DNA from: Allochromatium humboldtianum
GTDB taxonomy: Bacteria > Pseudomonadota > Gammaproteobacteria > Chromatiales > Chromatiaceae
Direction of reading: 5' to 3'
Assembly (NCBI RefSeq): GCF_013385175.1
Contig: NZ_JABZEO010000001.1
Location: 464,385 to 528,384 of the forward strand
Length of the DNA stretch: 64,000 nt
In this document: positions 19,434-28,301 of the stretch, in pieces
Layout of the letters: every line of letters begins with the position of its first letter
How positions within the stretch are numbered: the stretch's first letter is position 1
Made by a program: the position numbers and the translations under genes
The notes under the pieces: generated by a model
Seen by the model: the letters and a program-made list of their open reading frames with translations, nothing else
What the model was told of the DNA's origin: nothing
The model's database searches: none

Positions 19434-19745
19434 CTATTGCTTCTGCGCTACTATGTCCGGGGCACGGGTCGTCTGGACGAGCCGGAGGTACGGGCGCTGT
19501 TGCAAGTAGAGTCCACGGGAGAACCGCTGATGCAGACGTTCATCGATCGATATATTGCGCAAAGGTGAGCAGCGTGGCCGGGCCATGGTGCTCCTACGCC
19601 TGATCGAGCGCAAATTCGGCCCGCCGAGTGCGCCGGTGCGCGAGCGGATCACGCAAGCTGACCCCAACCGGCTCCTAGAGTGGTCCGAGTGTATCCTGGA
19701 CGCCCAAAGTCTGGACAAGGTGTTGCATAAGACTGTCGATTGCCC
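19434..19745 (+). pseudogene. Frameshifted relic of an Rpn-type / DUF4351 protein
   Basis: Two consecutive frames together read as the C-terminus of a DUF4351-bearing Rpn-family (PD-(D/E)XK transposase-like) protein. The first gives RYYVRGTGRLDEPEVRAL through MQTFIDRYIAQ. After a shift near 19560 the second gives KGEQRGRAMVLLRLIERKFG and TQADPNRLLEWSECILDAQS. The N-terminal nuclease domain is absent. It replaces about 450 bases in the middle of a decayed beta-CASP gene copy. Recognition of DUF4351 is from memory of its LLRLIERKFG...LLxWSERIL pattern. Confidence 0.65.
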
Positions 19746-19817
19746 TGCCTGGGTGGTCTGGTCCGGCTCCTTGCTGGTTCAGATGCATTCCTCAGTAAAA
19801 TATACTCAAAGTATGGA

Positions 19818-20372
19818 CGGCGGCCTGAATCGAGCCGGCGTTTGGCTTCGCGGTCCCTGTGTTCACGTAAGCGGGTGTAGCCAGCGGTGAAGTCGGGAAT
19901 CGAGGATGATTTCGAGGTCGTCCCAGGTGCGCCCTTTCGTGAGGCGTCGTTGGCGATGCTGAAGGCGGGGATGAGCAGGGTGCAACCATTGTCGAAGGCA
20001 TGTTCGACGATGGCGCGCAGGCGTCGACGTCGTGAGCGGCGGTTTTCGTGTTTGAGGCGGATATGCCACTGGCCGTAGGGGGGGACGGTGAGTTGGCGGA
20101 CGTGGGGTCAAGGACTTGGGTGATGAGTCGGGTGTCGCGTGTGAGGCCGACTTTGAGTGCATCTTCGATGACGAGCGGCAAGCAGGTCAGCGGATGCTTG
20201 ACTACAATAGATGGGAGAGTTGAAGCTGGAGGCGAGCCTAGGCTAGGCCTCCGATTGGAGGTTTCGGCGCCCTGGAAGATTTCTCAGCCGATTAGGATTA
20301 AGCGGCCGTTGCCGAGGTGGTCGTGTTAGGAGCCGTTGACGCTGGTGGTGCCATGGTAAAAGATGACGGAGG
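19818..20372 (-). pseudogene. Decayed partial copy of the beta-CASP nuclease gene
   Basis: The region tracks 17620-18545 base by base with many substitutions and deletions. For example, GCTTGACTACAATAGATGGGAGA appears in both copies, as do the TCGAGGATGAT-TCGAGGTCGT stretch and the final GGTGCCATGGT-type start region. Frames are broken throughout. A short piece of the 3' end (19404-19433, containing CTGAAACCGCTCAACC as at 17144-17159) lies on the far side of the DUF4351 relic, so both belong to one old duplicate in the same orientation as the intact gene. Confidence 0.75.
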
Positions 20373-20393
20373 TAGAAATATTTTGAATACTCA

Positions 20394-21692
20394 ATGGCGT
20401 ATCTAAATGTGAAGTTAATTAAAGAAGTTATCCATCGCTCCGCGTGGCTTCTAATTGGAAATATTGCAGCTAGGTCGGCAGCTTTTCTGAGCAATATCAT
20501 CGCGGCAAGATTGCTTTCTCAAGAGTTGTTTGGGCAGTTTGCATTACTTCGAAATTCAATATCTTCAATTGAGGGCATAATAAGTGGCGCACTTGGCCCT
20601 TCAATTATCAAGCGTGTTAGTGAGATTTGCCATAAGGATAAAAATAAAATCGGACGTATTTTCGCGATTATAATTATAACAGATCTGTTGCTAATATTTT
20701 TTGTGGCCGCTATTTTTTTTGCGAATTCAGATTTCATAATAAAGCATTTATTTATCGATCAAAAAGAAATTCTTTTGGGATTGCAGATTGGAACACTTCT
20801 TCTTATTTCGACAAACATTTCTTCTCTAATGCAATCAATAATGATAGGGCTTGAAGAATTTAAAAAATTAACCTTTGCAGGCTTGGCTTCATCCTGCGTG
20901 GCGATTCCATTAATATTTTTTTTTACATATTTCTTTTCTATCTATGGGGCGATCTTTGGGTTGACGTTATATTTTTTTTTGGATTTCTTGTTTAAATATT
21001 TGATCATAAATAAAATAACAAATTTTTGTTTGTATTATTTTTTTGAAGGCTTGTTTTTATTTTGGCGAGAAGGAAAAAAAATTCTAATATTTAGCGTGCC
21101 GATATTTTTCTCTATGGTAATTAGCAATGTAACACCACTATTCGGAAGATATTTGGTTGTCAATTCGTCTGGCGGTTTTTCCGACATAGCAGTTTTTGAT
21201 GCGGCATTTCAATGGCTTACAATGATCATGATTGCTACTGGAGCCACAACAAGTGTGGCGCTTCCAATGTTATCAAAGGCATTTGGAAATAAAAGCCTAG
21301 TCATCATGAAAAGCATATTCAAAATTAATTTGACAATAAACTTTGCAATATCGGTTTTTATTGCATCCGCTTTTTCTTTTTTTGCGAAAGAAATAATGGC
21401 AATATACGGTGAAAACTACGCGCATGGATATAAACTGCTTGTAATTCTTTGCTTTGCTTCTGTTGCTTTTACTTTGTCAAGCGTGCTAAATAAATATGTT
21501 ATAGCCATCAATAATTCATGGATTGTTTTTATAAGCTCTCTGGTTGGCGCCATTAGTTTTATTGCTGTTCTTGTTTGCACTATTCAGTATCGTGAATATT
21601 CACTTGCTTTCGGTTATTTGGCGTTTTATCTATCAAGCGCGTTAACTTATTTTCTGAAAATCACCTATTTCAAAGATAATACTATGCATTAA
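20394..21692 (+). CDS. wzx: Wzx-like polysaccharide flippase (MATE/MOP superfamily)
   Basis: 432 residues with roughly twelve hydrophobic helices and the typical opening of oligosaccharide flippases (VIHRSAWLLIGNIAARSAAFLSNIIAARLLS, split by charged residues). It should move undecaprenyl-linked oligosaccharide across the inner membrane. The gene is extremely AT-rich (poly-A/T runs, AAA/TTT/ATA codons) compared with the flanking high-GC genes, a sign of recent transfer. It starts immediately after the decayed beta-CASP copy, so its promoter must lie in that debris; no ribosome site is at the optimal distance. Confidence 0.85.
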   Translation: MAYLNVKLIKEVIHRSAWLLIGNIAARSAAFLSNIIAARLLSQELFGQFALLRNSISSIEGIISGALGPSIIKRVSEICHKDKNKIGRIFAIIIITDLLLIFFVAAIFFANSDFIIKHLFIDQKEILLGLQIGTLLLISTNISSLMQSIMIGLEEFKKLTFAGLASSCVAIPLIFFFTYFFSIYGAIFGLTLYFFLDFLFKYLIINKITNFCLYYFFEGLFLFWREGKKILIFSVPIFFSMVISNVTPLFGRYLVVNSSGGFSDIAVFDAAFQWLTMIMIATGATTSVALPMLSKAFGNKSLVIMKSIFKINLTINFAISVFIASAFSFFAKEIMAIYGENYAHGYKLLVILCFASVAFTLSSVLNKYVIAINNSWIVFISSLVGAISFIAVLVCTIQYREYSLAFGYLAFYLSSALTYFLKITYFKDNTMH

Positions 21693-21783
21693 ACAGCGTT
21701 TTCGCCAAATATCGCGAATGTGCCAAAAACCAAACGGCATTAAACCGAACAGAAACCCGTATATCTTAACCTCTGAGGTGTTT

Positions 21784-23157
21784 ATGATTAAGTACATAAA
21801 AATCATTACTACGACCACTATTTTGGCATCTATGATTTTGTTGCATCCTTTAATCACAATTGCAGATGTAGTGAGTCCAAAATTTTCTCAGTCAACTATT
21901 GATCGAGCCATGAGTCTTCCGATACTTACAGACAATGCTGGTCGCTTTGATATTTGGGCCGCCGCGCATTATCTTAGCATAGTTGCTTATTTTAACTCGA
22001 ATGCCGCATCGTCAGATGGGCGAAGCATTGCTGATCGAACTGTTGAAAATTTAACAAGTGTTGTCAGTCCTGGAAATGAACCAGGACTTCGAGGAATCAT
22101 GTTTTCATGGGGAGATCATCATGTCGCCGGATTAATTGCATTTGCTAAATACAATCCTGCCGTTTGGGAAAAATTATCTCCGGAGACAAAAGAACGAGCT
22201 GATTTGTTGATGCGTGTCGGCACTTTTATTGCCAATATACAACATAATGCAGCGAATCAATGTTATTTAGATATTAAGATGACTGACGCGGGAAACTATA
22301 ACCCCAATCAGCGAAATTCCATGGTTGCCTGGATGTCATATGCTTACATATATTTCGGTAGTGCGGAGAAAGTTAACAGCGTGCTTTCTTCATTTGATCA
22401 CCCCGCATTAATCAAAAAGCTTTCTGATTTCGGTTGGTCAAAGCTTACTGCAAGTCTAAGTGGAAGTGACACTGTTAAACTAATGATTCAAGGTGGTCAA
22501 TCTACTGCTAGCAAATGCGAAGTGAATCCTGAAGGGGTTCGAAAAGCGTTTACTTTTAAGGGCAGAATAGTAACAGGTGATCCAGGTTGCCCGGCATGGT
22601 ATGAAACAGGAAGCGAAGTTGCTTATGACCCTTATAATTTATTAAGAAGGGAGGAGTATGATTTTAACTTAGCTGCTCAAATTGTTGATAAGGCATGCAA
22701 GATAGATACGAAATGTGGTACGGCAGGGCATATTGCTGATGGCTTCGCCTCCCCAAATCTTGGGGAAATTGGCATGTTTCTTGAGTATAATATCAATGGT
22801 CGCAGTAGCCCCGATTATGTTGCTTGGGGGGCAAAAAATTCGCTTTTTCATTTAACCAGCATTATTGCTGCTGGTCTGTGGAAATCTGGAAGTACGGAAT
22901 ACGACGAGATTATAGCGAGATACAAAAATGCAGTGAAAACATGGCTATATCGAGTTGAAGGAAATAAGTGGTATGACACTGCTTTTTGCGAGTTTAAGCC
23001 CGGTCCAGATCTTTATTCAGGCAGGGACTTTGCTATTGATCTTTGGAATGCAATGATTGATTCTGATATTGTGTGGTCTTATAAACCAATCATGGGCAGC
23101 ATGAATACATTAAAAATTGTGCCGCCCAAAATAATTAACGTTGATATGAAAAATTAA
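21784..23157 (+). CDS. Secreted protein of unknown function in the polysaccharide cluster (lyase-like?)
   Basis: 457 residues. An N-terminal signal peptide (MIKYIKIITTTTILASMILL, cleavage near TIA-DVV) sends it to the periplasm. The rest is Trp/Tyr/His-rich with motifs such as GIMFSWGDHHVAGL, NSMVAWMSYAYIYF and SLFHLTSIIAAGLW. These evenly spaced helices recall the alpha/alpha-toroid of alginate-lyase-like polysaccharide lyases, which often accompany wzx/wzy. I do not recognise the family. The ATG at 21784 follows GAGGTG closely and begins the signal peptide; an in-frame ATG at 21718 would add 22 residues. Confidence 0.6.
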   Translation: MIKYIKIITTTTILASMILLHPLITIADVVSPKFSQSTIDRAMSLPILTDNAGRFDIWAAAHYLSIVAYFNSNAASSDGRSIADRTVENLTSVVSPGNEPGLRGIMFSWGDHHVAGLIAFAKYNPAVWEKLSPETKERADLLMRVGTFIANIQHNAANQCYLDIKMTDAGNYNPNQRNSMVAWMSYAYIYFGSAEKVNSVLSSFDHPALIKKLSDFGWSKLTASLSGSDTVKLMIQGGQSTASKCEVNPEGVRKAFTFKGRIVTGDPGCPAWYETGSEVAYDPYNLLRREEYDFNLAAQIVDKACKIDTKCGTAGHIADGFASPNLGEIGMFLEYNINGRSSPDYVAWGAKNSLFHLTSIIAAGLWKSGSTEYDEIIARYKNAVKTWLYRVEGNKWYDTAFCEFKPGPDLYSGRDFAIDLWNAMIDSDIVWSYKPIMGSMNTLKIVPPKIINVDMKN

Positions 23158-23168
23158 TGAATTAAAAT

Positions 23169-24437
23169 ATGCTGGGGCAGATAAGCTACTTAGTCATTCT
23201 TGGAGGTCTATTACTGACAACATTCCGTTGGCCAAGTGTAGGGCTATCGGCTGTTATAGTAATGTTTAGCCTCGAGCAATGGGGGCAGTCATCTTGGGCA
23301 TTTCTCTTACAGCATAGTACCTTCACGAATATAGCGGTAGGTATTATTGTAGGCATTGGGTTGGTGCGTTGGATCCTATCGCGTCAGCGCGTATTTATTG
23401 CGATTCCTAAAGTCACTTGGCTCGTTCTGGCTTTGTTTTTGTTCGCCTATTTATCTACGCTGTGGGGTCTGAGCGACAAAGCCCCTGGGCTTTGGAAGCA
23501 CCAGATACCCTACATTGCCGTGATTATAGTTTTTGCGCCACTGCTTGTAACACAAGTGAAAGACTATGAAGTGATATTCAATGCGTTGCTAGTATTTGCG
23601 TTACCTTTGGTTATATTTTTACTGTTTTTTGTGACTTGGGATAATCGGCGAATTGTCATCCAATCTGGTACCCAAGAGTTTTTTGGTAATCCATTGGAGA
23701 TAGGAACACTTGGTGCTGTTGTACTATTGATAGCCATGTTCCATAATCCCCCAATCCTGAAGTTCGCTTGGTCTGCTGCTCGATGGTTTGTGACTGCGCT
23801 TTGTTTGGGGCTTATTGTCGCGTCCGGTTCAAGGGGTCAACTGCTTGGTGGAATGGCGGCAGTCATTTTGGTCTGGCCGCTGGTTCACCGAATAAAAAGT
23901 GTAGGCCGTTTTATTAGCTTGGCAATCAGTCTGTTATTGTTTATTTTGCTCGTCGGATGGGGTATTGAAGAATTTAGCCAAAAAAATATTCGGTGGAGTG
24001 AAGATCGCATATCGCAGGATATATCCGGCCGCTTTGATAGCAGTGTAATCATGCTTGAACGCTGGGCAGAGACGCCTTGGAGCATGCTATTTGGCTTAGG
24101 TAATTCTTCTTCTTTCGCTATCATAGGAATTTATCCGCACAATGTTCCAGCGGAGGTGTTATCAGAGGAAGGAATTATTGGATTTCTACTTTATGCATCA
24201 GTGATCGCACTAACTATTCGATCTGCTGTTCGAATTTTAAGATTGACAACAGAAAATTTGGTTGGGCGACGTACATTTGCAATTCTATTAGGATATTGTT
24301 TTTTTACTTTGGTGGTCAGTCTAAAGCAGGGTAGTCTGATTTCTAATCTAAATTTTTTTATGACAACAATACTTCTTGGACAATACGAGATTTTTGTGCG
24401 TAAATCGGATTTGTTATTATCTCGTAAAAAAATTTAG
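23169..24437 (+). CDS. wzy: O-antigen ligase/polymerase-family membrane protein (Wzy-like)
   Basis: 422 residues with about ten to twelve hydrophobic helices. The long periplasmic loop with a GRFDSSVIMLERWAETPWSM-like stretch, then GLGNSSSF and PHNVPAEVLSEEGIIGFLLY, is the Wzy_C/O-antigen ligase signature. It probably polymerises or transfers surface polysaccharide units. It follows the secreted gene by 11 bases and precedes two glycosyltransferases; base composition remains AT-rich. Confidence 0.82.
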   Translation: MLGQISYLVILGGLLLTTFRWPSVGLSAVIVMFSLEQWGQSSWAFLLQHSTFTNIAVGIIVGIGLVRWILSRQRVFIAIPKVTWLVLALFLFAYLSTLWGLSDKAPGLWKHQIPYIAVIIVFAPLLVTQVKDYEVIFNALLVFALPLVIFLLFFVTWDNRRIVIQSGTQEFFGNPLEIGTLGAVVLLIAMFHNPPILKFAWSAARWFVTALCLGLIVASGSRGQLLGGMAAVILVWPLVHRIKSVGRFISLAISLLLFILLVGWGIEEFSQKNIRWSEDRISQDISGRFDSSVIMLERWAETPWSMLFGLGNSSSFAIIGIYPHNVPAEVLSEEGIIGFLLYASVIALTIRSAVRILRLTTENLVGRRTFAILLGYCFFTLVVSLKQGSLISNLNFFMTTILLGQYEIFVRKSDLLLSRKKI

Positions 24438-24479
24438 GAAATGGCCTAATTAGAAGCCTAATTTTACTCGGAAATTTGG

Positions 24480-25601
24480 ATGGCTTTAAGCAATAATTGT
24501 ATGCAACGCATTATTTTTATTCAGCCTGCATTGCCAAGCTACCGTATCAACTTTTTTGATCGGCTCTGGCAGTTTTATGGTGATAAAATTAACGTTTATT
24601 TCAGTCCGACAAATATGGGTGCGTTGACGGATAGGGTTATTGAACATTCGTGGGCACGCAGGCTTGGTCAAATCCGGCAGATAGCTTACGGGTTCTATTG
24701 GCAAGAAGATGCATCTAGTATCAATATCGAACCAAAAGATATTGTCGTCTTATCAGGCAATCCACGACAGCTATCGACGCTCGTTTTACTTGCTAAAGCC
24801 CGCTTCATTGGGGCCAAAACAATTTGGTGGGGACATTATTGGAGCTCGACGAGCCGCGTATGGCGTCAGTTAATCCGGCAAATACCAATGACAGCTGCGG
24901 ATGCATTGCTGTTTTATACCGATCTTGAGGTTGCAGAATATCGTGAAACGCATCGCGGCATTATTGATCCTCGTCCAGTCGTGGCACTAAATAATGGTCT
25001 GGATATTGAGCCAATCGTCGCTAGACGTGCGATATTCATACCTCAAATCCGCGACAATGCCCTTATATTCATTGGGCGGCTAACAGAGAAGGCAAACCTT
25101 AACCTTGGCTTAGAGGCGCTTCACGTCCTCGGGTCACATGCTCCGCACCTTCATATCCTTGGCGATGGTGAGGAAGGCTCCTCACTTAAAGCGTATGCCG
25201 TAACTCTCGGGATCAGTGAACGGATTACTTGGCACGGTGGAACCGTTGATGAAGAGCGGATTGCTGCTGTTGCAAATATTTGCAAAGCATTTCTTTATCC
25301 CGGCGAAGTTGGGCTAAGTTTGATACATGCTATGGCCTACGGGCTACCTGCTATTGTCCATAATAATCGCTGGAGGCACATGCCTGAAATTGCTGCCTTC
25401 ATTCCTGGTGAGACCGGAGTCAGTTTTGAGTCCAATAATGTAGCTTCACTTACAAAATGCATCAATGACACGTTCAACGATGATGATAAGCTTATGCATT
25501 GGTCACAAAATGCATGCCGCGTCACACTGAACAGCTTCAACACAGTTGATATGTCAAAGCGTTTCATCGCACTCGTCGATCAGCTGCAGGCGTCATCGTG
25601 A
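24480..25601 (+). CDS. Glycosyltransferase, GT4-like
   Basis: 373 residues with GT-B architecture. The N-domain begins IFIQPALPSYRINFF. The C-domain carries LIFIGRLTEKANLNLGL, HILGDGEEGSSL and the nucleotide-sugar motif FLYPGEVGLSLIHAMAYG (E-x7-E type). Probably adds a sugar to a lipid-linked repeat unit in the cytoplasm. An internal ATG at 24501 (MQRIIFIQ) is an equally plausible start. Its stop overlaps the GTG start of the next gene (GTGA). Confidence 0.8.
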   Translation: MALSNNCMQRIIFIQPALPSYRINFFDRLWQFYGDKINVYFSPTNMGALTDRVIEHSWARRLGQIRQIAYGFYWQEDASSINIEPKDIVVLSGNPRQLSTLVLLAKARFIGAKTIWWGHYWSSTSRVWRQLIRQIPMTAADALLFYTDLEVAEYRETHRGIIDPRPVVALNNGLDIEPIVARRAIFIPQIRDNALIFIGRLTEKANLNLGLEALHVLGSHAPHLHILGDGEEGSSLKAYAVTLGISERITWHGGTVDEERIAAVANICKAFLYPGEVGLSLIHAMAYGLPAIVHNNRWRHMPEIAAFIPGETGVSFESNNVASLTKCINDTFNDDDKLMHWSQNACRVTLNSFNTVDMSKRFIALVDQLQASS

Positions 25602-26770
25602 AGATCGTACATGTAACCTCAGGACTCGTCAGGGCCGCTGCGGGGGTGCGTGAAGTAGTTGCTGCCTTATCGGCAGCACAGCAGACCTTCGGTCATGATG
25701 TTGCCGTCATTGGCCTTGAACACCCTGATTGGGCTAACGAGTGTTGCGAATGGTCCGGTGCAACAGCTTACGCACTGCCAGTATTAGGGCCGCGCGCATT
25801 CGGCTACGCGCCAAGTATGATAAAAATGCTTCTTGAAGCTAAACCAAATATTGTTCATTCTCATGGCCTTTGGATGTATCCTTCAGCTGCTAACCTATTT
25901 TGGCGCAAATCTTGTAGCGCTCCTTACCTAATCACATCTCATGGTATGCTTGATCTTTGGGCCGTTCGCAATGCCCGCTGGAAAAAACGTCTCGCTGGCT
26001 GGCTTTACGAAGATGTACATTTGCGTGGCGCGGCTTGTCTACATGCTCTGTGCGAATCCGAGGCTGAAGCTATTCGCGCCTATGGTCTGCATAATCCAAT
26101 TTGTATTATTCCAAGCGGAATTGATAAGGCACCTAATACGCCTGTAGATCCGCCGAGCTGGCAAAAAGATATTTCTCTTGAAAAGAAAGTGCTTTTATAT
26201 CTCGGGCGTTTGCATCCAAAAAAAGGACTATCAAATCTGTTGCATGCTTGGTCAATGGTTAATCAGAAACAGCATTCAGCCAGCAATTGGCAGCTCGTTG
26301 TCGCTGGTTGGAACCAGGGAGGCCATGAAGACGATCTTAAATTACTGGCCCGGCAGCAGTATGTTGAAAATTCAGTGTCTTTTGTTGGCCCTCAGTTCGA
26401 GGCGGCAAAGCAAGCCAGCTATCGCCGCGCTGATGCTTTTATACTTCCTTCTCTCAGTGAAGGCTTGCCGATGGTAATTCTAGAAGCCTGGGCTTATAGC
26501 TTACCGGTTTTGATGACTCCGAAATGCAATTTGCCTGAAGGCTTTCAAGTGCAAGCAGCACTACAAATCGAGGCCGAACCTGAAAGCATTGCGCAAGGTC
26601 TTGCTACTTTATTTGCGATGACGGATGAAGAACGGATGGCGATGGGGCAGAGGGGGCAGATGCTAGTCAATGAGCGCTTTACTTGGTCGAGCATCGCTAC
26701 TCAAATGCTTTCGGTTTATCGTTGGGTGTTGGGGCAAGGCCCGATGCCCGATTGCGTGCATACGGAGTGA
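25598..26770 (+). CDS. Glycosyltransferase family 4
   Basis: 390 residues starting with GTG. The N-domain has KIVHVTSGLVRAAAGVREV and a VHSHGLWMYPS block. The C-domain has LLYLGRLHPKKGLSNLL and the catalytic/donor motif ILPSLSEGLPMVILEAWAY, classical for retaining GT4 enzymes. Translationally coupled to the preceding transferase. Codon usage is intermediate between the AT-rich genes before it and the GC-rich genes after it. Confidence 0.88.
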   Translation: MKIVHVTSGLVRAAAGVREVVAALSAAQQTFGHDVAVIGLEHPDWANECCEWSGATAYALPVLGPRAFGYAPSMIKMLLEAKPNIVHSHGLWMYPSAANLFWRKSCSAPYLITSHGMLDLWAVRNARWKKRLAGWLYEDVHLRGAACLHALCESEAEAIRAYGLHNPICIIPSGIDKAPNTPVDPPSWQKDISLEKKVLLYLGRLHPKKGLSNLLHAWSMVNQKQHSASNWQLVVAGWNQGGHEDDLKLLARQQYVENSVSFVGPQFEAAKQASYRRADAFILPSLSEGLPMVILEAWAYSLPVLMTPKCNLPEGFQVQAALQIEAEPESIAQGLATLFAMTDEERMAMGQRGQMLVNERFTWSSIATQMLSVYRWVLGQGPMPDCVHTE

Positions 26771-26778
26771 TCGTACTG

Positions 26779-28275
26779 ATGACAACAAAGCGCACCCCGA
26801 TCGAGGGTGCCCCGACTTTTCCGTTGCGGCACCGGCTGTTCCGGGCCATGTGGAACGTGACTTGGGCCGTCCTGTGTTCTTGGACTCCGCCGATGATGTG
26901 GCGCTGGCGCTCCATGGTACTGCGTCGGTTCGGGGCTACTATTGGTGTGCCCTGCGACGTGCGTGGCAGTGCTAAGGTCTGGTATCCGCCAAACTTGACT
27001 CTGGCTGACCATTCCATGCTCGCTGAGCGCGTCAACTGCTACAACGTTGCACCGATACGCCTCGGCAAGCAGAGCATCGTGTCACAGGGTGCCTATCTTT
27101 GCACCGCGAGCCATGACGTCCATGCCCCTGGTTTCCCACTCGTGGCGCGACCAATTGAGATCCAGTCCCATTGCTGGGTTGCCAGTGACGCCTTCGTTGG
27201 CCCCGGTGTGAGAGTGAAGATTGGCAGCGTTCTGGCTGCCCGCACGGTGGTATCACGCGATACTGAAGTGTGGAAAATCTATGCTGGAAACCCGGCCCGC
27301 GCAGTTAAGGAGAGATCGCCGGGATCTTCCATTTTTCCCGAAATATCTCCTGCCCAATGGGGTACAGGCAATCAACAAAAGTCCGGCTTGACGCATAGTC
27401 CAGAATGCAGAAGTGCCACAATGACCACGAAATCGGAACGCATTGGAATTTATCTCACGCGTCTCGGTGAATACATCCGGCGCTTTGGTCTGTCCGGTAT
27501 TACCCTAGCGCTGGAACACCAAGTGAAATACGTGCTCGCGCGTAGTGGTGCCCCGCGAATAACCTCGATCCCCGGGGTCGGCGAGATTTACCTGCGTCCG
27601 TGCAGTTCCGACCTAGCTACCTTCCGCGAGATATTTGTGAACCGCGATTACGATCTCGACGCTCACGGCATTCTCGATATCATCCGCCGTCGTCACGACG
27701 AGATCCATGCTTCCGGGCGCACGCCGCTGATCCTCGATGCTGGCGCCAACGTCGGCCTCGCCACGCGGCAATTCAAACAGTTCTTCGCCGAAGCGGATGT
27801 GATTGCTGTCGAACCTGGTGCAGAAAGCCTGTCAGTCGCGCAGCTCAACGTCGCGGGCCTTACGTCCGTCGACCTGCGGCGCGCAGCGATATGGAAGGAT
27901 AACACCATAGTGACGCTGAACGACGCGCCGGACCAGTCCACACGCAACGTCAGAATTGGTGCAGAGGCACACGCGGGCGGGGAAAGCGTCGAAGCCGTGA
28001 CAATGGACACGCTGCTTGGCGAACGAAAAGATGACCTTTTTCTCGTCAAAATCGATATCGAGGGTGCTGAAACGTCCATCTTCGGCGATACTGACACGCC
28101 GTGTGATTGGCTGCGTGCACGGCCGGCGATAATCATCGAGGGCCATGACGGAACCCAAAACGAATACGGCTCACTCGCCGGGTTGCTGCGTCACGAAAGT
28201 TATCGGGAAGGCCGAATCAATGGGGCTGGACCAGCTCTCATCCTGATCCCGCGCGAGCTGTTGTCTGGGCAGTAA
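26779..28275 (+). CDS. Fused WcaF-like acetyltransferase / FkbM-family methyltransferase
   Basis: One open frame of 498 residues. Residues about 1-195 form a left-handed beta-helix acetyltransferase of the WcaF type (AERVNCYNVAPIRLGK, then SHCWVASDAFVGPGVRVKIGSVLAARTVV and AGNPARAVKER). Residues from about 215 (MTTKSERIG) form an FkbM-type AdoMet methyltransferase with ILDAGANVGLATRQF, AVEPGAES and VKIDIEGAE. A GGAG ribosome site precedes the ATG at 26779. The two activities are usually separate genes; an internal ATG at 27421 could also initiate the methyltransferase alone. Both would decorate surface sugars. Confidence 0.82.
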   Translation: MTTKRTPIEGAPTFPLRHRLFRAMWNVTWAVLCSWTPPMMWRWRSMVLRRFGATIGVPCDVRGSAKVWYPPNLTLADHSMLAERVNCYNVAPIRLGKQSIVSQGAYLCTASHDVHAPGFPLVARPIEIQSHCWVASDAFVGPGVRVKIGSVLAARTVVSRDTEVWKIYAGNPARAVKERSPGSSIFPEISPAQWGTGNQQKSGLTHSPECRSATMTTKSERIGIYLTRLGEYIRRFGLSGITLALEHQVKYVLARSGAPRITSIPGVGEIYLRPCSSDLATFREIFVNRDYDLDAHGILDIIRRRHDEIHASGRTPLILDAGANVGLATRQFKQFFAEADVIAVEPGAESLSVAQLNVAGLTSVDLRRAAIWKDNTIVTLNDAPDQSTRNVRIGAEAHAGGESVEAVTMDTLLGERKDDLFLVKIDIEGAETSIFGDTDTPCDWLRARPAIIIEGHDGTQNEYGSLAGLLRHESYREGRINGAGPALILIPRELLSGQ

Positions 28276-28301
28276 GGACCATCAACCACAAGGCTTGGCA
28301 A

